42,042 bases of DNA from the NCBI RefSeq assembly GCF_000720635.1, contig NZ_JOCF01000070.1, positions 1 to 42,042 on the forward strand, given 5' to 3'. The notes under the pieces were generated by a model that was given only the letters and a program-made list of their open reading frames with translations, searched no databases and had not been told where the DNA came from. The stretch's first letter is position 1, and each line of letters begins with the position of its first letter. This DNA is from Streptomyces sp. NRRL WC-3742. GTDB lineage: Bacteria; Actinomycetota; Actinomycetes; Streptomycetales; Streptomycetaceae. Shown here piece after piece: positions 24,173 to 31,756 of the stretch. The translations under genes were made by a program, and so were the position numbers.

Positions 24173-25324
24173 ATGTCGAAGGGCACCTCGGGGGAGTACT
24201 GGTCGGCGCCGGCGTTGCCCAGCCGGTTCAAGCACGACCTGCTGAGCCGCTACATTCCCAAGTTCGGCGGCATGACCGGTTCGCCGGGTGGCCAGGTCGT
24301 CTACCTGGACGGGTACGCGGGGGAGGGGCGTTATCTCAACGGGGAGCCCGGTTCAGCCGATCGGGTCCTGAAGGTTGCGGCCGATCATCAGAAGAAGGGC
24401 GCGGTGTGGTGGACGTGCTTCTTCGCGGAGAAGTCCGCGGAGTCGTTCACCCATCTCGAAGCGCTGGTGGGCGAGTACCGCGCTCAGGGGGTGGACGCCC
24501 GCGCGTTCCACGGCGACGTTCTCGGCCAGATGGATGAGGTGCTGCTGGCTGCCGAGGGCAAGCCGCTGTTCCTGTTTCTCGACCCGTGCGGCCTGGCGCT
24601 GCCGTTCGAGCGGCTTGTCGACGTTCTCGCGGGCCGCCGATCCACTGGCGCCTGGCCGCCGACCGAACTGCTGCTGAACTTCAGCATGATGGCGGTGCGC
24701 CGGATCGGCGGGAACTCGCAGTCAGCGAAGGGGAACGAGCGGACGAACGAGCGCCTCGACGCGGTCTGCGGTGGGAGCTGGTGGCGGAAGCACTTCGCTG
24801 ACGGCTACACCCGGGACGCGGACGAACGGGTGGCCGCCGAGTACAGCCGACGCCTCGGGCGGAGGACCGGGATGCGCATGGTGTCCGTCCCAGTCACCAA
24901 GGGGCCGGGCCAGAAAGCGGTCTACAACCTGGTGTTCGGCACTCGCAGCAACCACGGCCTGTGGGTGTTCGGCGACGCGCACGCCCGTGCGCGGGACACC
25001 TGGTGGCAGGAGCTCGTCGTGCAGGAGGAAACCGCCGACGACGCCCTCTTCGCACTGGCGAGCTTGCAGCGGCCCGATCCCGAGAAGGTGTACCGACAGG
25101 CCGTGCCGGTCATCGCCGAGAACATCGGGAGGCTGCTGCGGCGGGGACGACCGTTCAGGCTGGTCGACCACACAGTGCAGGTGTTCGGCGACTACTACGG
25201 CCAAGTGCCGGAGAACGTGGTCCGCAAGGCCGTGCAGCACCTGCACGCCGTCGGCGCCACGCCCACTGACGGCAAGGGGTCGCGGATCAAGAACCTGGAG
25301 GTACGGCCTCCGCTCAGGCAGTGA
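24173..25324 (+). CDS. tcmP: Three-Cys-motif partner protein (TcmP)
   Basis: The product is 383 residues from an ATG at 24173 with GGGAGGGG just upstream. Family features are the start RFKHDLLSRYIPKFGGMTG (residues 17-35), VVYLDGYAGEGRY (about 43-55, a methyltransferase-like glycine motif) and LFLFLDPCGLALPF (about 130-143, DPxG motif). The second half contains a helix-turn-helix-like tail. TcmP proteins are named for regular occurrence beside a three-Cys-motif protein, here the convergent gene at 25314-26060; their biochemical role is undescribed as far as I know. The 3' ends overlap by 11 bases. Location at the TraD breakpoint fits a mobile, possibly defensive, cassette. Confidence 0.85.
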   Translation: MSKGTSGEYWSAPALPSRFKHDLLSRYIPKFGGMTGSPGGQVVYLDGYAGEGRYLNGEPGSADRVLKVAADHQKKGAVWWTCFFAEKSAESFTHLEALVGEYRAQGVDARAFHGDVLGQMDEVLLAAEGKPLFLFLDPCGLALPFERLVDVLAGRRSTGAWPPTELLLNFSMMAVRRIGGNSQSAKGNERTNERLDAVCGGSWWRKHFADGYTRDADERVAAEYSRRLGRRTGMRMVSVPVTKGPGQKAVYNLVFGTRSNHGLWVFGDAHARARDTWWQELVVQEETADDALFALASLQRPDPEKVYRQAVPVIAENIGRLLRRGRPFRLVDHTVQVFGDYYGQVPENVVRKAVQHLHAVGATPTDGKGSRIKNLEVRPPLRQ

Positions 25325-26060
25325 CGGGCAACGGGAGTTGATCCCAGGTCCGTCCGTCGAGCAGCCGCCCGCCGGCCTTGGGCGTGCGCCCGCCCCACTG
25401 CTTGAAGAAGAACGCCACCTCGTCCCGGAGACAGGCGTCACGCACGTCCTGTACCCAGGCCGTGTCCATGGGACGGTGATTCGGTCCGGACTCGCCGCCG
25501 GCGATCACCCAGTGGATACCGTCCAGTTGCAATCCGTCCAGCGGGCCCAACAGCGGTTCGCAGGACAGAAACCGGACCGCAGCGGAAACAGCACGGAGAT
25601 CGTCGATCCGGTCGATCTCGTCCACACTCTCCACCGACACACCCATCCACACGTTGGGCGGCCACTCCAGCCGGTCCGCCATCCGACGCAGCCGACGGGA
25701 GCGCTTGGTGAGCACCTGGTAGGTGTGCTGCGGCGTGTCCGCCATCACGTCGAACACCTGGCGGACGAAGTCGAGCGGGACACGGGCATGGAACAGGTCG
25801 GACATGGAGTTGACGAAGACCGTCCGCGGGCTGCGCCACTTGTACGGGAGTCGGAGCGTATCCGGATGAACAGTGAGGTCGAAGCCCGGCCCTGACGTTC
25901 GCGGATCGCCGTCATTCTGGTACTTCGCCGCACCCATCGCCTTCAACCGCTTGGCGAGCGCGAGCGCGTAGCAGTTGTCACATCCGGCCGATACACGATC
26001 ACATCCTGTGGTGGGGTTCCACGTCGCCTCCGTCCACTCGATGTTGCTGCGCTCGCCCAC
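25314..26060 (-). CDS. Three-Cys-motif protein, phage Gp37/Gp68 family (DUF5131)
   Basis: The product is 248 residues from a GTG at 26060. The start SNIEWTEATWNPTTGCDRVS is diagnostic of the Gp37/Gp68 family. Cys-20, Cys-27 and Cys-30 form C-x6-C-x2-C, a radical-SAM-like cluster ligand pattern although not the classic C-x3-C-x2-C. Conserved HTYQVLTKRSRRLR, FLSCEPLLGPL, WVIAGGESGPNHRPMD and FFFKQWGG follow. Iron-sulfur radical chemistry is a family-level proposal. It runs convergent to its partner TcmP with an 11-base overlap, so antisense transcripts could tune the pair. All conserved residues I know for the family are present. Confidence 0.88.
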   Translation of the reverse strand: MGERSNIEWTEATWNPTTGCDRVSAGCDNCYALALAKRLKAMGAAKYQNDGDPRTSGPGFDLTVHPDTLRLPYKWRSPRTVFVNSMSDLFHARVPLDFVRQVFDVMADTPQHTYQVLTKRSRRLRRMADRLEWPPNVWMGVSVESVDEIDRIDDLRAVSAAVRFLSCEPLLGPLDGLQLDGIHWVIAGGESGPNHRPMDTAWVQDVRDACLRDEVAFFFKQWGGRTPKAGGRLLDGRTWDQLPLPVTA

Positions 26061-26733
26061 TGTCGCTCCCGATCTCCGTTGTGCACCACGGGTGTGCGGC
26101 CGCACGGCCTCCCGTGGCCCGGCCGGGTCCACCCTCCTCCGTGAACCGGAGCTCTGTCGAACCCGGCAGGTCATGGCGCCGTCGCTCACGGTGTGCGCGC
26201 ACCACCGGAGGGCAGCGCGGCCAAGCTGGGCCATGTGCCGGAAGCTCGGCGCGCCCACAGAGGGCGTGTGCCAGCCGTCAGCCAGGAGAAGCCCGTTCCC
26301 TCCGCGCGCCTCTCGTAGCGCACCCCTGACGGGTGCGGGCGGTGCGTAACGACACATCGCGCCGCATCGTCCGGGATCTAATCGATCAAGACCTTGCGAG
26401 CGACGGCAGGCCGCGAGGACCTGCCGGGTCAGGTCAGCATGAGGTCAGCATGAGTACGTGCAGACGCTGTCTCACGCGCTCAAACATGAGACTCATGCGC
26501 TCCCGGTCTTGTTCAACCGGAGGGCCGCCAGTCGGACTTCCTGTGGGCCGGTCCCAGCGGCCTCGGCTGACCACCCCAACCCCTCGAAGAGCTCCCGGCA
26601 CGACAGCGCAGCGGACATTCCTGCAGGTCAGGGCATGGCATCGAATCATTGCCTGCGTGGGTGGTGCTCGCGTGTCAGCACAGCGGGACGCCGGTGCCTT
26701 CCAGGCTTCTCCCGAAGCTCCCAGGTCTGTAGT
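26061..26733. other. Gene-free spacer with an 11-bp tandem repeat
   Basis: No supported coding frame is seen in these 673 bases. AGGTCAGCATG occurs twice in tandem (26431-26441 and 26442-26452). Short overlapping frames have no ribosome-binding sites or recognisable motifs. The right edge meets the MBL-rhodanese start at 26734 without a visible ribosome-binding site, so this may be an insertion boundary of the accessory region. Confidence 0.5.
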
Positions 26734-28140
26734 ATGCGCTCACCGGATCGGCCGACATACTCCGCCCAGTTCTACCTCGACTGCCTCTCCCAGGCGTCCT
26801 ACCTGATCGCCGACGAACGCACCGGCCGCGCCGTCGTCGTCGACCCGCGACGGGACGTGGACGAGTACGTCGCCGAGGCCGAGGCGCACGGCTTCACCGT
26901 CGAGGCCGTCATCAACACGCACTTCCACGCGGACTTCCTCGCCGGCCACCTCGAACTCGCCGCCCGCACCGGCGCGTGGATCGGTTACGGGCGCCGCGCC
27001 GAGACGGAGTACCCGATCCGTAAGCTCGCGGACGGCGAGAGGATCGAACTCGGCGACGTCACCCTCCAGATCATGGAGACTCCCGGCCACACCCCCGAGT
27101 CGATCAGCGTCCTGGTCTACGAGCAGTCCGAGGACGCCGTCCCGTACGGGGTCCTCACCGGCGACGCGCTGTTCATCGGCGACGTCGGCCGCCCCGACCT
27201 GCTCGCCTCCACGGGCGTCACCGCCGAGGAACTCGGCGTCATGCTCTACGACAGCGTCCACCGCAAGCTGATGGCCCTGCCCGACGAGACCCTCGTCTTC
27301 CCCGCCCACGGCGCCGGATCCGCCTGCGGCAAGAACCTCTCCACCGAGAAGCGGTCCACGATCGGCCAGCAGCGCCGGACCAACTACGCCTGCCAGCCCA
27401 TGGACCAGGACACCTTCGTCCGCATCGTCACCGCCGGCCAGTCCGCCGCCCCCGCCTACTTCGGCCACGACGCGGCCCTCAACCGGCAGGACCACCCGCC
27501 GCTCGACCGCACCAGCCCCACCCGACCGCTGTGCCCCGAAGGCTTCAAGGAAGCCCGCGCGGCAGGCGCCGTCGTGCTGGATGCCCGCAGCCCCGAGGAG
27601 TTCGGCGCCGGACACGTCCGCGGCGCCGTCAACGTCCCCCTCGACGGCCGCTTCGCCGAACAGGCCGGCACCGTCCTCAGCCCCGACAGCACCCTCGCGA
27701 TCATCGCGCCGCAGGACCGCGAGGACGAGGTCGTCACCCGCCTCGCCCGCATCGGCTTCGACCGCATCGCCGGCTACCTGCGCAACCCCGCGGGCGCCCT
27801 GCCCGCCCTCGCCGACCACCTCACCCCCGCCAGCCGCCTCACCGCCGACCAGCTCCGCACCGCCCTCACCACCGACCAGCCCCCGACCGTCCTGGACGTC
27901 CGCACCTGCGGAGAACGCGAAGCGGGCTCCGTCGAAGGATCCCTCCACATCCCCCTGGCCGAACTCCCAGCCCGCCAGGGCGAGATCCCCACCGACCGCC
28001 CCCTGGTCGTCCACTGCGCCGGCGGCCACCGCTCCTCCATCGCCGCCAGCCTCCTGCGCCACCACGGCCACCCCGACGTCTCCGACCTCCTCGGCGGCTA
28101 CGCCGCCTGGCACACCCACACCCACACCATCGGGCTCTGA
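26734..28140 (+). CDS. MBL-fold persulfide-dioxygenase-like protein fused to two rhodanese domains
   Basis: The product is 468 residues from the ATG at 26734. Residues 1-250 are a metallo-beta-lactamase fold of the ETHE1/CstB type with the metal motif THFHADFLAGH (His-63, His-65, Asp-67) and TPGHTPES. Residues 270-370 form a rhodanese domain lacking the active Cys (IAPQDRED). Residues 375-465 are a second rhodanese with the Cys loop VVHCAGGHRSS. Such fusions oxidise glutathione- or mycothiol-persulfide to sulfite and handle sulfane sulfur. No ribosome-binding site precedes the start, and the first eight residues are atypical, so the original promoter may have been replaced. The sulfide:quinone-reductase fragment at 620-788 may be a lost partner. 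Confidence 0.88.
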   Translation: MRSPDRPTYSAQFYLDCLSQASYLIADERTGRAVVVDPRRDVDEYVAEAEAHGFTVEAVINTHFHADFLAGHLELAARTGAWIGYGRRAETEYPIRKLADGERIELGDVTLQIMETPGHTPESISVLVYEQSEDAVPYGVLTGDALFIGDVGRPDLLASTGVTAEELGVMLYDSVHRKLMALPDETLVFPAHGAGSACGKNLSTEKRSTIGQQRRTNYACQPMDQDTFVRIVTAGQSAAPAYFGHDAALNRQDHPPLDRTSPTRPLCPEGFKEARAAGAVVLDARSPEEFGAGHVRGAVNVPLDGRFAEQAGTVLSPDSTLAIIAPQDREDEVVTRLARIGFDRIAGYLRNPAGALPALADHLTPASRLTADQLRTALTTDQPPTVLDVRTCGEREAGSVEGSLHIPLAELPARQGEIPTDRPLVVHCAGGHRSSIAASLLRHHGHPDVSDLLGGYAAWHTHTHTIGL

Positions 28141-28346
28141 CCTCAGTACCCTCCGCCCGGGCCTCGGGCGCTCCCGAAGGCAGTGCCCCGCCACATGGCT
28201 CCCAGGACACCACCCCAGCCTCGGAGTGACTCGTCACCGGCTTCCGTCTCACCGTCCAACCCGAGTAGCGACGGCAGCGGGCTCCTCGGGTGCGTCTGTG
28301 GTGGTGCGGTACAGGTGAGCGCGCTTGCCGTGCTCGGGTGCCACGC

Positions 28347-28850
28347 TCAGACCAGGCACGTCCGGATCATCGCCACGAGCGGCGGTGCGTCCGGGCTCGG
28401 TTGGACCTCGTTGACGGCCGAGTAGCCCCAGGACTCGTACAGCGCGAGCACTTTGCCGTCACCGGCGGCGGGATTCACCATCAGGGTGATTCGTTCCTCG
28501 GGTCGGTTGCCCGCAAGCCCCACTCGTGGACGCGGCGGGCGGCGCCCGTGCCGCGCCAGGGTGTGCGGACTCCCAGCTCCTTGAGAGCGAAGACCGGGTG
28601 GGCGGTGAGGTCGGGCGCCATCGGCTTGGACATCCGGGTCCACCAGCGGTCGCCGGAACGGATGGTGTTGCCGTAGGCGTAGCCGATCGGCTCGTCCCCG
28701 TCGTAGCCGACGACGGCTTCCAAGCCGGGCTCGCCGCCGTGGCGGTCGAGGCGCTCGGCGGACGTGGTGACGGCGTAGTGGGGAAGGTGGAGCAACGGCG
28801 CTCGGACGTCCGCGTAGAGGTCGATCCTCGTGGTGGCGTGGCCCGTTCAT
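28347..28850 (-). pseudogene. GNAT-family acetyltransferase, frameshifted
   Basis: Two overlapping frames together make one GNAT protein. One (to about 28500) reads GYDGDEPIGYAYGNTI and LKELGVRTPWRGTGAARR, the acetyl-CoA-binding R/Q-x2-G-x-G/A loop. The other (28347-28500) reads EERITLMVNPAAGDGKVLAL and YESWGYSAVNEV, the C-terminal strand. A shift near 28500 separates them. At the front the family sequence TRIDLYADVRAPLL runs upstream without a start codon in frame. So there are at least two lesions. Confidence 0.8.
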
Positions 28851-28977
28851 ACCCCGGCTCGTGCGGTGATCCGGCCCTCAGCGATCGCGGCGGTGAGTGC
28901 GGCGTGGTCGGAGCGGGTCTGATCGGTGTACGCGAGCGCGAAGTCGGCGACGGCCCGTTCGAAGGCGTCGCTTGCGG
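28847..28977 (-). pseudogene. C-terminal remnant of a DUF2252 protein
   Basis: About 43 residues (SDAFERAVADFALAYTDQ, then HAALTAAIAEGRITARAGV and stop) match the last residues of the intact DUF2252 protein at 39067-40500 (DRALAHFAVAYADQNERDH and so on). The copies are clearly diverged, so this is not a recent duplication. All of the kinase-like body is missing. Its end overlaps the broken GNAT gene, which once probably followed it. Confidence 0.75.
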
Positions 28978-29103
28978 GCCTGCCGCCCCGCTGCGACGGA
29001 GTCGGTGGTCATCGGTTCCACTCGGTCAGTGTCGCCGCGTATCGGCCGAGCCGGGCGCCCGGGGCGGCCGATCGGGTGCACGCTCCGGGCGTCGCGGGCG
29101 TCA

Positions 29104-29454
29104 TCAGCGCGGCTGTGGGCCGGTCGGGTGCACGACCGCCCTGGTGCTCTCGACGGCGCGCGCGACGGTGTGCGCCATCGCGCCGGCGATGACGAAGAGG
29201 CTGCTGATGAGGATCCAGCCATCCCGCTCGTTGACGTCGGGGCCGGCGGCGGGGGCGGCGCGGTCCGACACGGACGCACGATGCGGAGCGGGGCGCACCA
29301 TGTCCTTGGTGATCGCGACGACGCCCGACAGCGCGTGCGCGACCGCGCCGGCGACGAGCGCCGAGGAACCGAGGACGAGCCAGTCGACACGTCCGAGCTC
29401 GGGGGAGCCGGGCGCGACGGTGAGACGTGATATCCGGTGGTGGATGCCGGGCAT
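29104..29454 (-). CDS. Two-helix membrane protein made of an internal duplication
   Basis: The product is 116 residues from an ATG at 29454 preceded by GAGGGAGACGAG. Two membrane helices align with one another: WLVLGSSALVAGAVAHALSG (about 25-44) and WILISSLFVIAGAMAHTVAR (about 79-98). Both share a W-x-[IL]-x-S-S opening and an A-G-A-x-A-H core. The repeat includes a following KDMV/RAVV segment. Each half also resembles the helix of the DUF7144 remnant at 30183. Function is unknown. A palindrome of the DosR-like type lies about 80 bases upstream of its start, between it and the STAS gene. Confidence 0.7.
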   Translation of the reverse strand: MPGIHHRISRLTVAPGSPELGRVDWLVLGSSALVAGAVAHALSGVVAITKDMVRPAPHRASVSDRAAPAAGPDVNERDGWILISSLFVIAGAMAHTVARAVESTRAVVHPTGPQPR

Positions 29455-29531
29455 TGGTCTCGTCTCCCTCGGTGAGTGCGGTGGGACGATCCCTCCCTTC
29501 CGACGTTCACAGAAGACGGCCGGGGCGCCAT

Positions 29532-29545
29532 GGGCCGTTCGGCCC
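29532..29545. promoter_or_regulatory. DosR-like palindrome GGGCC-GTTC-GGCCC
   Basis: GGGCCGTTCGGCCC matches the phosphoketolase box (3348-3361) at 12 of 14 positions and is itself nearly symmetric. It lies in the divergent space between the duplicated membrane protein and the STAS gene. GC-rich palindromes arise easily in this genome, so confidence is lower than for the adhE and phosphoketolase sites. Confidence 0.4.
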
Positions 29546-29696
29546 CTACATCGCGGGTCGGACGGCCGTGGGACCGTGTGTGACGGTGACGCTCCCGAGT
29601 GGAGTCAACTTCTCCACGGGTAAAGGCCGTTCGGACCATTGACGCGGTCCGGTCGGCCCACCACCGGTGGACGGGCCCGGTCCTACGGTGGATGTA

Positions 29697-29716
29697 GGGC
29701 CTCCGTTCGGAGGTCC
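29697..29716. repeat. Inverted repeat upstream of the STAS gene
   Basis: The arms meet at CCTCCG-TTCGG-AGG; ten base pairs form with a single G-T wobble. It ends 31 bases before the STAS ATG at 29748. It may be an operator for that gene or a hairpin in its leader; the position near the expected promoter favours an operator. Confidence 0.45.
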
Positions 29717-29747
29717 TTCCACCAGCCGAGCTTCCGGGGCGATCGTG

Positions 29748-30116
29748 ATGAGAGACGACGACCTACTCCGCACGAGGGCCAGGATGTGCCGGGACAGCGC
29801 GTCGGTGTCGCTGGAAGGCGAGCTCGACATCGCGACGACGCCGCTCGTGGGCGAGGCCGTCGCCCGGGCCCTCGCGGCTCGCCCGCATCGGCTGGACCTC
29901 GATGTCGCGGCCCTCACCTTCTGCGACGCCGCCGGCGTGCGAGCCCTCCTCCGGGCCCGCCGAGTCTGCCGCGTCCACCACGCGGAGTTCCGTCTCATCG
30001 GTGCCCGGCCGGGGTTCCAGCGCGTCCTTGCCCTGCTCCGGGTCACCGATCTCCTGCCTGTTCCACCGGCGCCGGTCCGGAGCCCGGCGGCCGTCCGATC
30101 CCCGGAGCCCCTCTGA
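29748..30116 (+). CDS. STAS-domain (anti-anti-sigma-like) protein lacking the phospho-serine
   Basis: The product is 122 residues; the start is taken as the ATG at 29748, with an adjacent GTG at 29745 possible. The STAS fold is seen in SVSLEGELDIATTPLVGEAV and LDVAALTFCDAAGVRALL. In regulated anti-anti-sigma factors this last motif is D-S-S/T-G, with Ser phosphorylated by the anti-sigma kinase. Here it is Asp-60, Ala-61, Ala-62, Gly-63, so it cannot be phosphorylated there and could be constitutively active or serve another role. The C-terminus (after residue 100) is Pro/Arg-rich tail. No anti-sigma kinase lies nearby. Confidence 0.85.
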   Translation: MRDDDLLRTRARMCRDSASVSLEGELDIATTPLVGEAVARALAARPHRLDLDVAALTFCDAAGVRALLRARRVCRVHHAEFRLIGARPGFQRVLALLRVTDLLPVPPAPVRSPAAVRSPEPL

Positions 30117-30182
30117 ACCGGCTTTTCCCTTCTCCCGCCCCCGTTTCGGGCCGGGCGGCCGCCACCGAAGGAGTCCGTGTCA

Positions 30183-30474
30183 TGACCAGCAGCGCCACCG
30201 AAGCGCCCCGCACCACCCGCGTCCCCGAACCGCGCCCCTTTGCGACGGGGTGGACGGTCTTCGCGGCGATCATGCTGACCGCCGGCGGCATCATGGCGAT
30301 CTTCCAGGGGATCGCCGGCATCGCCAAGGACAGTTTGGTAGTCGTCACCCGGTACTACGTGTACTCGATGAACACCACAGGATGGGGATGGATCCATCTG
30401 ATCCTCGGCATCGTCGTCCTCCTGGCGGGCGTGGCGCTGTTCAGCGGCGCCGCCTGGGCCCGAGGCATGACGGC
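30183..30474 (+). pseudogene. DUF7144-family membrane protein, C-terminally truncated
   Basis: The ATG at 30183 follows a GAAGGAG region. About 95 residues fit the family: ATGWTVFAAIMLTAGGIMAI, FQGIAGIAKDSLVVV and WGWIHLILGIVVLLAGVALF. Family members then continue with two more helices. Here the match ends at GAAWAR near 30470, and the frame runs on into sequence antisense to the YihY gene until 30736. The last half was therefore lost. Two helices remain, so the product may still insert into the membrane. Confidence 0.7.
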
Positions 30475-30498
30475 CACGGACGACGACTGTTCCGGAAT

Positions 30499-30524
30499 CC
30501 CCGCGCGACCGCGGCCGCGCGGGG
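30499..30524. terminator. 9-bp GC hairpin, bidirectional terminator
   Basis: CCCCGCGCG and CGCGCGGGG pair across an 8-base loop. It sits between the DUF7144 remnant and the convergent YihY gene (stop at 30529), so it can end transcription from either side. Confidence 0.7.
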
Positions 30525-30528
30525 ACCG

Positions 30529-31428
30529 TCATTCCTTGTCCGCCGCCTCGTTCGCCGGGGCCGGATTCGGAGTGCCCAGGAGCCGGGCGAGTCGGCCCTG
30601 GCTCGCGACCACGTATCCGCCGCCGATCCCGAGCGTGAGGGCCGTGAACATCACGATGAGCCAGCTGAGCAGGGTGAAGACCATACCGAGCGGACCGAAC
30701 TGCGTCACGCTGCGGTTCAGCGAGCGGGGGATGTAGAGCCGCGATCCCGAGGCGAGCGCCGTCAGCGCGGCACTGGTCAGCACGGCCCCCGGAAGCAGGG
30801 GGAGCCAGGGGACCCGGCCCCCGAGCAGCAGGTGCTGCGTCCACCACCAGAGCAGAGTCGCCGTGATCAGGTAGAGGACCACCCCGAGGCCGTCGCCCAC
30901 CCCGAATCCGGCCCGTACCCGCCCCTGGACGGTGAGAGCGGCGAGCCACACCAGCAGCCAGGCGAGCCATCGCCATGCCGCCAGACGCCCTGCCAGGTGG
31001 GGCAGGTGCCAGCTCCGTTCGCACAGACGCTGCAGGATACGGCTGCAACTCGTGGCCGAGAGCAGGGTCACCACGATGCCGACGGCGCCGAAGGCATCGG
31101 CGCTGGTGGTCTGCCTGGTCTGGAGCACCCGTTCAACCTCGTCGAGCGAGGAACCCCGGAGCCCCAGGACAGTGCGCAGGGAGTCCGAGACGCTGCTGCG
31201 CACCTCCTGCGGCATCAGGGCGGCCAGCACGAACAGCACCGGGATGGCGGTCAGGAACGCCTGCGCCGCAAGACGGGTGGCGGTGTCCAGGACGTTGATG
31301 TGCATCAGCTGCGCCGCGAGTCGGCGTGGGAACGGGGCATCGCGCAGCGTGGCCGTCCGCCCCCGCAACCAGGCGGATCTGGCACGGATCCAGCGAGCGC
31401 GCCCGGGCTGATCACGCTGTTCCGCCAC
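30529..31428 (-). CDS. YihY/BrkB-family integral membrane protein
   Basis: The product is 299 residues from a GTG at 31428 with GGAGG at a proper distance upstream; a longer frame to 31539 has low-complexity, shadow-like sequence and no such site. Six hydrophobic segments are visible, including AAQAFLTAIPVLFVLAALMP, AFGAVGIVVTLLSATS and FTLLSWLIVMFTALTLGIGG. The family (formerly called ribonuclease BN) consists of inner-membrane proteins of unclear function. A second, truncated member lies at 37159-37482. Confidence 0.85.
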   Translation of the reverse strand: MAEQRDQPGRARWIRARSAWLRGRTATLRDAPFPRRLAAQLMHINVLDTATRLAAQAFLTAIPVLFVLAALMPQEVRSSVSDSLRTVLGLRGSSLDEVERVLQTRQTTSADAFGAVGIVVTLLSATSCSRILQRLCERSWHLPHLAGRLAAWRWLAWLLVWLAALTVQGRVRAGFGVGDGLGVVLYLITATLLWWWTQHLLLGGRVPWLPLLPGAVLTSAALTALASGSRLYIPRSLNRSVTQFGPLGMVFTLLSWLIVMFTALTLGIGGGYVVASQGRLARLLGTPNPAPANEAADKE

Positions 31429-31756
31429 TGCGCAATCCCTCCGATCGCCGTCGGCACCACCGGCCGCTGCTGCGGTCCGTCGTGGGCGACGGCACTGCGG
31501 GTTCCGTCCAAGACTGGGCAGCGCGATGGCGTTCCGCATGCCGGGCGGCCCGCCGTTCGGCGAAACGGCGCCAGGGTTTCACCTGGCAGAGGCGGACCGG
31601 TCCCAGCCGCGCACCCCGGCCGAGGTCTCTCCGGGGAGCGCGCAGTCATACGGCCGTACCCCCTCCGGACGGACCATCCCGGGGTGCCGGTGGCCGGGCT
31701 CTACGGGGCAATGGTGGTCAGCGGTGCCACGGCCGCGCGGAGAGCTGGGAGATCCG

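Noticed and set aside
26740..28194. 484-codon minus-strand frame opposite the MBL-rhodanese gene
   Set aside because: Val/Gly/Asp-rich shadow of a well-supported gene.
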